Source of the DNA: Clostridium sp.
GTDB lineage: Bacteria; Bacillota; Clostridia; Lachnospirales; Lachnospiraceae
Length of the DNA stretch: 28,440 nucleotides
Assembly (NCBI GenBank): GCA_004554205.1
Contig: SFNH01000030.1
Span: 1-28,440 of the forward strand
Direction of reading: 5' to 3'
This document shows positions 16,777 to 24,053 of this stretch, piece by piece; the first letter of the stretch is position 1, and every line of letters begins with the position of its first letter. Made by a program: the position numbers and the translations under genes. Under the pieces are notes generated by a model. That model had not been told where the DNA came from and searched no databases. It was given only the letters and a program-made list of their open reading frames with translations.

Positions 16777-17949
16777 ATGATATACGAAGAGAAGACCATT
16801 GAGACGATACCGGTGGGACCGCTTGGGCTTATCCCGCTGAAAAGCTGTTCCGAGCTGGGTGCGAAGGTAAATGAATGGCTTGTGGAGTGGAGAAAGGAGC
16901 GCGAGAGCGAGCACAAATCCACGATCGCGTTTGCCGGTTATCAGAGAGATTCCTATATTATCAATGCGAAGACGCCGCGCTTTGGCTCCGGCGAGGCGAA
17001 GGGGATCGTCGAGTCGTCGGTGCGCGGTGACGATCTGTATATCATGGTGGACGTATGCAATTACAGCCTGACCTATTCCCTGTGCGGCATGACGAACCAT
17101 ATGTCCCCGGACGACCATTTCCAGGATTTAAAGCGCGTGATCGCCGCGGCAGCGGGAAAGGCGCGCAGGATCAATGTGATCATGCCGTTCCTCTATGAGA
17201 GCCGACAGCACAAGCGCTCCGGCAGGGAGTCCTTAGACTGCGCCCTGGCGCTTCAGGAGCTGACCAACATGGGCGTGGAGAACATCATCACCTTTGACGC
17301 CCACGACCCCCGTGTGCAGAACGCGATCCCGTTAAAGGGCTTCGAGACCGTGCAGCCCATCTATCAGTTTATCAAGTACCTGCTTAAGAATGAGACCGAG
17401 CTCATGATCGACAGCGACCACATGATGGTGATCAGCCCGGACGAGGGCGGCATGGGCCGCGCCGTGTACTTCGCGAACGTTCTGGGGCTGGATATGGGTA
17501 TGTTTTACAAGCGCCGGGACTATACCCGCATTGTGGACGGGCGCAACCCGATCGTGGCGCACGAGTTTTTAGGCTCCAACGTGGAGGGCAAGGACGTCCT
17601 GATCGTCGACGACATGATCTCGTCCGGCGAGAGTATGCTCGATGTGGCGAAGGAGCTAAAGCGCAGGAAGGCGCGCAAGGTATTTATCTGTTCCACGTTC
17701 GGCCTGTTCACCAACGGACTCGCGAAGTTCGACGAGTATTACGAGAACGGCATTATCGACCGCATTCTGACAACCAACCTGGTGTATCAGACGCCGGAGC
17801 TATTGTCCAGGCCGTACTACATCAACGTGGACATGAGCAAATACATTGCGCTGATCATCGACAACTTAAATCACGACGATTCCTTAAGTGAACTTTTGAA
17901 TCCGACAAAGCGGATCAATAAACTCTTAGACAAATATCGAGGCAGGTAA
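16777..17949 (+). CDS. prs: Ribose-phosphate pyrophosphokinase, long variant
   Basis: The roughly 390-residue product makes PRPP from ribose 5-phosphate and ATP for purine, pyrimidine, histidine, tryptophan and NAD synthesis. The family signatures are FDAHDPRVQNAIP (metal/ATP region), SPDEGGMGRA, and the PRPP loop DVLIVDDMISSGESM. Standard Prs enzymes have about 315 residues; this one is longer, mainly by an N-terminal stretch and insertions, as in the divergent form common in Lachnospiraceae. GGAGG at 16767-16771 is well placed for ATG 16777; an in-frame ATG at 16765 has no good ribosome binding site. It heads a tight string of five genes ending at 22134 with gaps of 1 to 22 bases or overlaps. 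Confidence 0.9.
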   Translation: MIYEEKTIETIPVGPLGLIPLKSCSELGAKVNEWLVEWRKERESEHKSTIAFAGYQRDSYIINAKTPRFGSGEAKGIVESSVRGDDLYIMVDVCNYSLTYSLCGMTNHMSPDDHFQDLKRVIAAAAGKARRINVIMPFLYESRQHKRSGRESLDCALALQELTNMGVENIITFDAHDPRVQNAIPLKGFETVQPIYQFIKYLLKNETELMIDSDHMMVISPDEGGMGRAVYFANVLGLDMGMFYKRRDYTRIVDGRNPIVAHEFLGSNVEGKDVLIVDDMISSGESMLDVAKELKRRKARKVFICSTFGLFTNGLAKFDEYYENGIIDRILTTNLVYQTPELLSRPYYINVDMSKYIALIIDNLNHDDSLSELLNPTKRINKLLDKYRGR

Positions 17950-17950
17950 G

Positions 17951-18454
17951 ATGACGGATTATATGGATCAGGATATCAGAGAGACAGAGCCGGATAAGGA
18001 CGGCGGGACGCCCCCCGGAGACGGGAACCAGAAGGCTCCGGACGAGAAAAAGGGCGGATGGAGGAGAGAACTCTGGGAGTGGGTAAAGATCATCGTGTCG
18101 GCGGCGGCGATCGCCTTTGTGCTGAACACCTTTATCATCGCCAACAGCGAGGTTCCGAGCGGCTCCATGGAGAATACCATCATGACAGGAGACAGGGTGA
18201 TCGGCTCCCGTCTCTCCTATAAGTTTGACGAGCCGGAGCGGGGCGACATCGCCATTTTTCACTTCCCGGACAACGAGAAGATTTATTATGTAAAGCGGAT
18301 CATCGGGCTGCCCGGAGAGACCTACTTTATGATGGGGGATAACCGCAATTATTCGCTCGACGCACGAAGATGGAACAATACCTATGTGAAGAAGGAGAAG
18401 ATCATCGCGAAGGTGCTGTTTCGATATTATCCGAATCCGGGCAAGATTCAATGA
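17951..18454 (+). CDS. lepB: Signal peptidase I with apparent internal deletion
   Basis: The 167-residue product has a polar N-terminal tail (1-37), one membrane segment (about 43-65), and the catalytic dyad of type I signal peptidases: Ser72 in PSGSM and Lys115 in YYVKRIIGLPG. Box E (GDNRNYSLDAR, 129-139) is also present. However, LPGE (120-123) runs directly into TYFMMGDNR, whereas family members have about 40-50 residues of beta structure between these points (the VEIxDGxVYINGxxxxEPY region and the GPxxVPEG segment). The enzyme normally removes signal peptides from exported proteins at the outer membrane face. With this part missing, activity or specificity is uncertain. The gene begins one base after the prs stop codon. 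Confidence 0.85.
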   Translation: MTDYMDQDIRETEPDKDGGTPPGDGNQKAPDEKKGGWRRELWEWVKIIVSAAAIAFVLNTFIIANSEVPSGSMENTIMTGDRVIGSRLSYKFDEPERGDIAIFHFPDNEKIYYVKRIIGLPGETYFMMGDNRNYSLDARRWNNTYVKKEKIIAKVLFRYYPNPGKIQ

Positions 18455-18472
18455 CAAAGGGGGAGCGCTGAT

Positions 18473-19396
18473 ATGAGGGATACCACACTGGTAATTATGG
18501 CGGCCGGGATCGGCAGCCGTTTCGGCGGCGGGATCAAGCAGCTTGCGCCCGTTGGGCCGGGCGGCGAGATCATCATGGATTACTCCATCCATGACGCGCT
18601 TGAGGCAGGCTTTAACAAGATTATTTTCATTATCCGAAAGGATCTTGAGAAGGATTTTAAGGAGATCATCGGCAACCGCATTGAGCGCGTGGCGAATGTC
18701 GAGTATGCTTTTCAGGAGCTTGACGCGCTTCCGGCGGGCTACCTGGTGCCGGAGGGACGAAAGAAGCCGTGGGGCACCGGACAGGCCGTGCTGACTGTGA
18801 AGGGAATGGTGCATGAGCCGTTTCTGGTGATCAACGCCGACGATTATTACGGCAAAGAAGCATTTAAAAAGATCCATGATTATATGGTGGATGAGATGGA
18901 TGCGGACGCCGGTATCTACGATATCTGCATGGGCGGCTTCATTCTCGAGAACACCTTGAGCGAGAACGGGAGCGTGACACGCGGCGTATGTGAGGTAAAT
19001 CCGGACGGAACCTTAAAGCAGGTGACCGAGACCTACGACATCGAGTGGAAGGGACACGGCCTGTACGCGAACGATGAGCAGGGAAATCCGGTGTTAGTTG
19101 ACCCGCAGCAGTATGTCTCGATGAATATGTGGGGGCTTCCGCCGGCCTTTCTTGACGAGCTTGAGCGCGGCTTCCCGGAGTTCCTTGACGGCATTTCGGA
19201 GGGCGATGTAAAGGCGGAGTATCTGCTTCCAAAGATCATTGATAAGCTGATCAAGAGCGGGAGAGCGCGGGTGAGGGTGCTTGAGACCCGGGATAAATGG
19301 TTCGGCGTTACATACAAGGAGGACAGGGAGGCCGTGGTGGCTTCCATCCGCGCGCTGATCGACGGCGGCGTATATAAGGAGAAGCTCTATGACTAA
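18473..19396 (+). CDS. Sugar-phosphate-type nucleotidyltransferase
   Basis: The 307-residue product has the GT-A nucleotidyltransferase fold: an N-terminal nucleotide-binding motif MAAGIGSRFGGGIKQLAPVG (9-28), a KPWGTGQA motif (98-105) and a metal-binding NADDYYG (121-127). Enzymes of this type join a nucleoside triphosphate and a sugar (or other) phosphate to an activated precursor for polysaccharides or wall polymers. The substrate cannot be told from sequence, and no glycosyltransferase genes lie near. AAGGGGGAG precedes the ATG. The stop overlaps the next gene by 8 bases, so it is co-translated with exonuclease III. Confidence 0.8.
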   Translation: MRDTTLVIMAAGIGSRFGGGIKQLAPVGPGGEIIMDYSIHDALEAGFNKIIFIIRKDLEKDFKEIIGNRIERVANVEYAFQELDALPAGYLVPEGRKKPWGTGQAVLTVKGMVHEPFLVINADDYYGKEAFKKIHDYMVDEMDADAGIYDICMGGFILENTLSENGSVTRGVCEVNPDGTLKQVTETYDIEWKGHGLYANDEQGNPVLVDPQQYVSMNMWGLPPAFLDELERGFPEFLDGISEGDVKAEYLLPKIIDKLIKSGRARVRVLETRDKWFGVTYKEDREAVVASIRALIDGGVYKEKLYD

Positions 19397-20144
19397 GATG
19401 ATTTCCTGGAATGTCAATGGCCTGCGCGCCTGCGTGGGCAAGACCTTTATGGATTTTTTTAAGGAGGCGGACGCAGATGTGTTCTGCCTGCAGGAGACGA
19501 AGCTGCAGGAGGGACAGATCGAGCTTGACCTGCCGGGATACCATCAGTACTGGAATTACGCCGAGAAGAAGGGATATTCCGGGACGGCGTTATTTACAAA
19601 GGAGGAGCCGCTTTCCGTGACCTACGGCATCGGCATTGAGGAGCATGACCGCGAGGGGCGTGTCATAACCGCGGAGTTTCCTGAATATTATGTAGTTACA
19701 TGTTACACGCCGAATTCCCAGAATGAGCTTGCGAGGCTTGATTACCGCATGGAGTGGGAGGAGGCGTGGCTTTCTTACTTAAAGGGCCTTGAAAAGCATA
19801 AGCCGGTGATCTTCTGCGGCGATCTCAACGTGGCCCACACGGAGATCGACTTAAAAAATCCGAAGACAAACCGGGGCAACGCGGGCTTTACCGACGAGGA
19901 GCGGGACAAGTTTACGAAGCTCCTTGAGGCGGGCTTTATCGACACCTGGAGATACTTTAATCCGGGGCGGGAGGGCGTGTATTCCTGGTGGTCCTACCGC
20001 TTTAAGGCGAGGGAGAAGAATGCCGGGTGGAGGATCGACTATTTCTGCGTGTCCGAGTGCTTAAAGGACCGGCTTGCTGACGCGCTGATCCACACGGAGG
20101 TGACAGGCTCCGACCATTGTCCGGTAGAGCTGGATATCCATTAA
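19389..20144 (+). CDS. xth: Exodeoxyribonuclease III (AP endonuclease)
   Basis: The 251-residue product cleaves DNA at abasic sites and trims 3' ends in base-excision repair. The exonuclease III fold is marked by ISWNVNGLRA (5-14), CLQETKLQ with metal ligand Glu36 (33-40), Tyr-containing YYVVTCYTPNSQ, the active-site GDLNVAH with Asp145 and Asn147, RIDYF (215-219) and the C-terminal SDHCPVEL with Asp242-His243. Length matches the family. The start codon overlaps the end of the nucleotidyltransferase gene (ATGACTAA, 19389-19396). Confidence 0.96.
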   Translation: MTKMISWNVNGLRACVGKTFMDFFKEADADVFCLQETKLQEGQIELDLPGYHQYWNYAEKKGYSGTALFTKEEPLSVTYGIGIEEHDREGRVITAEFPEYYVVTCYTPNSQNELARLDYRMEWEEAWLSYLKGLEKHKPVIFCGDLNVAHTEIDLKNPKTNRGNAGFTDEERDKFTKLLEAGFIDTWRYFNPGREGVYSWWSYRFKAREKNAGWRIDYFCVSECLKDRLADALIHTEVTGSDHCPVELDIH

Positions 20145-20166
20145 CGAAAAGGAAAGGCGGGTCAGG

Positions 20167-22134
20167 ATGGGACAGTTTCAGATAGACATCAGCGATACAA
20201 AGAGATACCCGATGGGACTTTCGGTGACGGATGGAGGGGTGCATATAGCTGTGGCGGCTGCGGCAAAAGAGTGCAGCCTGATTTTATTTTTGCGGAAAGC
20301 GCCGGGCGGAGGACAAAAATCCGGCGGAGAGAGCGAGGTGCGGCTCCCGTTTCCGAGAGAGGGACGCCACGGGATCGTGTGGGAGATGACCGTTAAGGGC
20401 GAGGGCTTAGAGCTCTGCGATTACGCGTTCGAGGCGGATGGAAAGCGGTTTCCGGATCCCTGTGGCCGCTCATTCCACGGGCGTGAACAGTGGGGGAGGA
20501 TCAGTCAGCCGCGCAGGCTTCTAACTACTCCGGTCGCGGAGCCGGAGTTTGACTGGGAGGGAGATGCACCGCTCTCCATTCCCTATGAGGACAGCATCGT
20601 GTACCGCGCCCATGTGCGGGGGCTGACGAAGCATTCCTCCTCCGGTGTGGAGCACCGCGGGACCTTCCGGGGCGTGGTCGAGAAGATCCCCTACCTAAAG
20701 GAGCTGGGGATCACTACGCTGGAGCTTTTGCCGTCGGCGGAGTTTGACGAGGTGATGATGGCGGAGCATACGGAGTTGGGCCCGTATGCTGTGGATGAGC
20801 CCACAGGACGCCTGAACTACTGGGGCTACACGGCGGCCTGTCTCTGTGCGCCGAAGGCCTCCTACGCGGGAAAGGGTCTTTGCCCGGTCACGGAGTTTAA
20901 GAATATGGTGAAGGAGCTTCACAGGGCCGGTATCGAGCTTGTGATGGAGCTTTATTTTACGGGGAACGAATCCCCCGCCTTTGTTCTGGACGCGGTGCGC
21001 TTCTGGGTGCGCGAATTCCATGTGGACGGCGTGCATTTATCGGGCTTTGCCCCCACGGCGCTTCTGGCGGCGGATCCTTACCTCGCGGATACAAAGCTGT
21101 GGGCGTCCTCCTGGGATGCCGGGATGATCGGTGCGGAGCAGCCGGTAAATGGGAAAAGACGCCTGGGCGAGTACAATGACGGCTTTCTGATCGATATGCG
21201 CCGGGCGCTCAAGGGCGATGAGGGCCAGATGAGCAATCTGGTGAACAGGAACCGCCGCAGCCCCGCGGCCTTTGGCGTGCTGAACTATCTGGCGGGAACC
21301 AACGGCTTTACCATGATGGACATGGTCTCCTATGACCGGAAGCACAATGAGGAAAACGGCGAGGATAACCGGGACGGCAGCGACTGTAATTTTTCCTGGA
21401 ACTGCGGTGCGGAGGGGCCGGTGCGGAAAAAGAAAGTGGCGCAGATGCGAAAAAGACAGCTTCGTAACGCGTTCCTGCTCCTGTTCTTAAGCCAGGGCAC
21501 GCCGCTTATTCTCGCGGGCGATGAGTTCGGGAACTCCCAGGGCGGCAACAATAACGCCTACTGCCAGGACAACGACATTTCCTGGATCAACTGGAAGCTT
21601 AAGGAGACAAACCGCGACCTGTTTGAGTTTGTCAGGTATGTGATCGCGTTCCGCAAGGCGCACCCGGTATTTCATATGCCTTCGGAACCGCGCCTGATGG
21701 ATTATCTGGCGTGCGGCTGCCCCGATATGTCCTACCACGGGGTAGGAGCATGGCAGCCGGAGTTTGAGAGCTTCAGGCGGCAGATAGCCATCCTGTACTG
21801 TGGAGAGTATGGGCGCAGGCCGGACGGCACGGCGGACGACTATTTCTTTGTGACGTACAATATGCACTGGGAGCCCCACGAGTTTGCGCTGCCGAATCTG
21901 CCGAGGGGAAGAAGCTGGAAGCTGGCGTTTGACACCGGTGACGATGCCTCAAACGGCTATTATGAGCCGGGCAGGGAGCGGGAGGTCGCAGACCAGAAAA
22001 AGCATATGGTTCCGCCGCGCTCTGTACTTGTTTTTGTGGGGAAACCACAGCAGGAGACCGGTGTAAACCCTGGTGTGAGGGAAGACGGTGAACACTTTTG
22101 CGAGCTAATCGGGCAAGAGATAACTGTTCAGTAG
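20167..22134 (+). CDS. GH13 isoamylase/GlgX-like protein lacking catalytic residues (probable pseudoenzyme)
   Basis: The 655-residue product aligns along its length with glycogen debranching enzymes: a CBM48-like N-terminus (about 10-110), a (beta/alpha)8 barrel, and the very typical LSQGTPLILAGDEFGNSQGGNNNAYCQDNDISW region (442-473, quoted in part: LAGDEFGNSQGGNNNAYCQD). But every catalytic position is changed. Region I, usually DVVYNHT, reads MELYFTG (260-266). Region II, usually HVDGFRFDLA, reads HVDGVHLSGFA, losing the Arg and the nucleophile Asp. Region III, usually AEPWD, reads ASSWD, losing the acid/base Glu. Region IV, usually TAHDGFT, reads AGTNGFT, losing the His-Asp pair. The frame is intact, so this is not ordinary decay. 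It may bind glycans or regulate glycogen metabolism; no glg genes are adjacent. The last codons and the TAG lie inside a palindromic element. Confidence 0.88.
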   Translation: MGQFQIDISDTKRYPMGLSVTDGGVHIAVAAAAKECSLILFLRKAPGGGQKSGGESEVRLPFPREGRHGIVWEMTVKGEGLELCDYAFEADGKRFPDPCGRSFHGREQWGRISQPRRLLTTPVAEPEFDWEGDAPLSIPYEDSIVYRAHVRGLTKHSSSGVEHRGTFRGVVEKIPYLKELGITTLELLPSAEFDEVMMAEHTELGPYAVDEPTGRLNYWGYTAACLCAPKASYAGKGLCPVTEFKNMVKELHRAGIELVMELYFTGNESPAFVLDAVRFWVREFHVDGVHLSGFAPTALLAADPYLADTKLWASSWDAGMIGAEQPVNGKRRLGEYNDGFLIDMRRALKGDEGQMSNLVNRNRRSPAAFGVLNYLAGTNGFTMMDMVSYDRKHNEENGEDNRDGSDCNFSWNCGAEGPVRKKKVAQMRKRQLRNAFLLLFLSQGTPLILAGDEFGNSQGGNNNAYCQDNDISWINWKLKETNRDLFEFVRYVIAFRKAHPVFHMPSEPRLMDYLACGCPDMSYHGVGAWQPEFESFRRQIAILYCGEYGRRPDGTADDYFFVTYNMHWEPHEFALPNLPRGRSWKLAFDTGDDASNGYYEPGREREVADQKKHMVPPRSVLVFVGKPQQETGVNPGVREDGEHFCELIGQEITVQ

Positions 22135-22254
22135 GTCTGCGCATTTACTGCGCTGACCGTAAGAAAACGTGGCAGTTGTAGGCAAAAATCCCATTGCCGA
22201 AGGCAATTTTCATGGATTTTTGCCTGTAACTGTGAAGGTACTGAACAGCTACAG
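22123..22254. repeat. Composite palindromic element at the 3' end of the GH13 gene
   Basis: Outer inverted repeats CTGTTCAGTA (22124-22133) and TACTGAACAG (22239-22248) enclose two hairpins: GGTC-T-GCGCA / TGCGC-T-GACC (22134-22158), and a long stem of GGCAAAAATCC with GGATTTTTGCC (22181-22225) whose tip is ATTGCC-GAA-GGCAAT. The element supplies the stop codon of the GH13 gene. It may act as terminator. A related 14-mer (CTGAATAGTTACAG, 23116-23129, versus CTGAACAGCTACAG, 22241-22254) recurs after the tRNA genes. Confidence 0.75.
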
Positions 22255-22268
22255 CAAAAGTTTTACAT

Positions 22269-22309
22269 CCGTCGACCGAACAAAAGCGAGAACTGTGGCC
22301 GTCGACCGA
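22269..22309. repeat. Direct repeat CCGTCGACCGA
   Basis: The 11-mer occurs at 22269-22279 and 22299-22309, 30 bp apart, roughly three helical turns. It lies 37 to 77 bases upstream of the -35 of the tRNA promoter. GATTTAGAAT is also repeated just after it. No function is known. Confidence 0.6.
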
Positions 22310-22345
22310 TTTAGAATAGGATTTAGAATCGGTTGAAAAAACAGG

Positions 22346-22374
22346 TTGACAAATGAGTTGGTCTATAATATAAT
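22346..22374 (+). promoter_or_regulatory. Consensus promoter of the tRNA operon
   Basis: TTGACA (22346-22351), a 17-bp spacer and TATAAT (22369-22374) match the primary sigma factor consensus in all 12 positions. The first tRNA starts 60 bases after the -10. Confidence 0.93.
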
Positions 22375-22434
22375 AAAATCTGCGTTGCTTGACAGCTATC
22401 CCAAAAGCTGACGGGCAGACGGGTTTTCAGTGAT

Positions 22435-22509
22435 CGGGGTGTGGCTCAGCTTGGCTAGAGCACCTGGTTTGGGACCAGGGGGTCGCAGGTTCGAATCCTG
22501 TCACCCCGA
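22435..22509 (+). tRNA. tRNA-Pro (UGG)
   Basis: The acceptor stem CGGGGTG/CACCCCG, D arm, anticodon loop TTTGGGA (anticodon TGG), and T arm with TTCGAAT are complete. The CCA end is not encoded. It is the first gene of the plus-strand tRNA operon. Confidence 0.95.
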
Positions 22510-22537
22510 TTAGAATTTTATATCGTTATTTGATCAT

Positions 22538-22608
22538 GCGGGTGTAGTTCAATGGTAGAACACCAGCCTTCCAAGCTGGATACGTGGGTTCGATTCCCAT
22601 CACCCGCT
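22538..22608 (+). tRNA. tRNA-Gly (UCC)
   Basis: The acceptor stem GCGGGTG/CACCCGC and anticodon loop CTTCCAA give anticodon TCC. The T loop is TTCGATT. It is 71 nt long without CCA. Confidence 0.95.
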
Positions 22609-22631
22609 TTTGAAAAGCCCGGCTTTTCAAA
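22609..22631 (+). other. Hairpin between tRNA-Gly and tRNA-Arg
   Basis: TTTGAAAAGCC and its exact complement GGCTTTTCAAA are separated by one C. No uridine run follows, so it may be a processing signal rather than a terminator. Confidence 0.5.
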
Positions 22632-22634
22632 TAT

Positions 22635-22708
<74 letters not shown>

Positions 22709-22737
22709 CTGCATATCTCGGTATGCTAATTATATAT

Positions 22738-22812
22738 GGTGGGTATAGCGCAGTTGGTTAGCGCGCCAGATTGTGGCTCTGGAGGCCAAGGGTTCGAATC
22801 CCTTTATCCACC
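22738..22812 (+). tRNA. tRNA-His (GUG)
   Basis: The anticodon loop TTGTGGC gives anticodon GTG. The gene encodes the extra 5' G (22738) facing C73 (22812), the identity mark of bacterial tRNA-His, next to the 7-bp stem GTGGGTA/TATCCAC. Confidence 0.95.
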
Positions 22813-22818
22813 CTGAAG

Positions 22819-22854
22819 ATCCTTATGTGAGGCGGCACTTGCATAAGGATTTTC
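22819..22854 (+). other. Hairpin with T-run between tRNA-His and tRNA-Leu
   Basis: ATCCTTATG (22819-22827) pairs with CATAAGGAT (22842-22850) and is followed by TTTTC. It could be a partial terminator or processing site within the tRNA operon. Confidence 0.5.
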
Positions 22855-22882
22855 AAAATCTGAGAGTAACAGACTTTATTTT

Positions 22883-22962
22883 GCGGGTGTGGCGGAATTG
22901 GCAGACGCACCAGCCTTAGGAGCTGGCGGGCAACCGTGCAGGTTCAAGTCCTGTCACCCGCA
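22883..22962 (+). tRNA. tRNA-Leu (UAG)
   Basis: The acceptor stem GCGGGTG/CACCCGC and anticodon loop CTTAGGA give anticodon TAG. A short variable arm is present (80 nt in total, type I-like length for Leu). The T loop is TTCAAGT. Confidence 0.92.
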
Positions 22963-22984
22963 TTAAAAATTTATATCTGACTGA

Positions 22985-23056
22985 TGGGCTATCGCCAAGC
23001 GGTAAGGCACAGGACTTTGACTTCTGCATTCGTTGGTTCGAATCCAACTAGCCCAG
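22985..23056 (+). tRNA. tRNA-Gln (UUG)
   Basis: The acceptor stem TGGGCTA/TAGCCCA and anticodon loop CTTTGAC give anticodon TTG. The T loop is TTCGAAT. It is the last plus-strand tRNA. Confidence 0.95.
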
Positions 23057-23066
23057 TTTCGCGGGA

Positions 23067-23112
23067 GGGCGCGTCTTTCTTGTCCGGCAAAGCCGGGCAA
23101 GAAGACGCGCCC
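23067..23112 (+). terminator. Strong GC-rich hairpin after the tRNA operon
   Basis: GGGCGCGTCT...CCGGC (23067-23087) pairs with GCCGG...AGACGCGCCC (23092-23112), a stem of about 20 bp with small bulges and an AAA loop. No uridine run follows, so termination is likely but not certain. Confidence 0.6.
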
Positions 23113-23132
23113 GTCCTGAATAGTTACAGTGA

Positions 23133-23166
23133 AAACAAAAAGCTCAGGACATCAATCCTGAGCTTT
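23133..23166 (-). terminator. Intrinsic terminator of the minus-strand tRNA genes
   Basis: AAAGCTCAGGA (23139-23149) and TCCTGAGCTTT (23156-23166) form an 11-bp perfect stem with a 6-nt loop. Read on the minus strand it is followed by TTTTGTTTTC, two bases downstream of tRNA-Glu. Confidence 0.9.
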
Positions 23167-23167
23167 A

Positions 23168-23239
23168 TGACCTCGCCGGGAATCGAACCCGGGTTTACGC
23201 CGTGAGAGGGCGTCGTCTTAGCCGCTTGACCACGAGGCC
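23168..23239 (-). tRNA. tRNA-Glu (CUC)
   Basis: On the minus strand the acceptor stem is GGCCTCG/CGAGGTC, the anticodon loop CTCTCAC gives anticodon CTC, and the T loop is TTCGATT. It is the second of two minus-strand tRNA genes, converging on the plus-strand operon. Confidence 0.93.
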
Positions 23240-23243
23240 AAAA

Positions 23244-23317
23244 TCGAGGCGACAAGATTCGAACTTGCGGCCTCTGCGTCCCGAACGCAGCGCTCTACCA
23301 AACTGAGCCACGCCTCG
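23244..23317 (-). tRNA. tRNA-Pro (CGG)
   Basis: On the minus strand the acceptor stem is CGAGGCG/CGCCTCG, the anticodon loop TTCGGGA gives anticodon CGG, and the T loop is TTCGAAT. It is four bases upstream of tRNA-Glu and co-transcribed with it. Confidence 0.93.
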
Positions 23318-23332
23318 AAAAGCGACTTTGAC

Positions 23333-23361
23333 ATCTTACCATTATTTCAGAAAAAAAGCAA
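23333..23361 (-). promoter_or_regulatory. Candidate promoter of the minus-strand tRNA pair
   Basis: On the minus strand TTGCTT (23356-23361), a 17-bp spacer and an extended -10 TGG-TAAGAT (TAAGAT at 23333-23338) precede tRNA-Pro by 15 bases. Confidence 0.6.
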
Positions 23362-23417
23362 GTACTTTTTTGTAAAAAATGTGCGCCGGGGTAACAGCTG
23401 CGTTGAAGTCAGAACTA

Positions 23418-24053
23418 TTAGGCGCCCTGGATCAAGCGCAGCAGGCTCGCGTTGAGGGAGGAGATATCCTCTTCCTGGTGAGTAGATACAAGGAGAAGCC
23501 GCCCGGCGGCTTTTTCTTTGATGTAGGCGATAACCCTGTCCTTGGTTTCTTCATCCAGCCCGGTGAAGGGCTCGTCCATCAGAATGGCGGATGAGGGAGC
23601 CAGCATGGCGCGCAGAATGGCGACCCGCCGTTTCATGCCGCCGCTTAACGTGCTTACAGGGCGCAGGACAGATTCTTCAGGAAGCAGGCGGCAGAGCTCG
23701 CCGTAGACCTGCCTGCGGTTTAAATGCCTGTCCGCCGTCAGCATGACATTGTGAAGCGGGGAAAATTCCTCACACAGCCGGTCCTCCTGAAACACGGCGG
23801 ACATTGCTCCACACAGCGGAGAAGCAGCAAGAGTTATGGAAGCGCTCTGCCCTGGGTATGTCACCAGTATGGAGCCGCCATCCGCCTGTTCCAGGCCGAG
23901 GAGAATGCGCAGAAACGTTGTCTTGCCGCAGCCCGAGGGCCCCATAAGGCAGTAGGATTGTCCCGAGGAAAGCTCCAGGGACACATCGTTCCACACAGGG
24001 ACGGAGCCGTAAGCCTTTGTGAGATGTTGGATTGTCAGCCGGAATGGTTTCAT
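23418..24053 (-). CDS. ABC transporter ATP-binding protein (SsuB/TauB type)
   Basis: The 211-residue ATPase powers an importer. Motifs are Walker A GPSGCGKTT (38-46), Q-loop Gln89 (VFQEDRL), signature LSGGM (136-140), Walker B AILMDEP (156-162) and the switch His192. It is of the type found with nitrate, sulfonate, taurine and pyrimidine-precursor importers, and somewhat short at the C-terminus. Its ATG overlaps the stop of the permease gene (24050-24053), so it is the last gene of a three-gene operon. Confidence 0.92.
   Translation of the reverse strand: MKPFRLTIQHLTKAYGSVPVWNDVSLELSSGQSYCLMGPSGCGKTTFLRILLGLEQADGGSILVTYPGQSASITLAASPLCGAMSAVFQEDRLCEEFSPLHNVMLTADRHLNRRQVYGELCRLLPEESVLRPVSTLSGGMKRRVAILRAMLAPSSAILMDEPFTGLDEETKDRVIAYIKEKAAGRLLLVSTHQEEDISSLNASLLRLIQGA

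Noticed and set aside
22984..23205. A 73-codon plus-strand frame
   Set aside because: It overlaps tRNA-Gln, a terminator hairpin and tRNA-Glu; it is an accident of the RNA genes.
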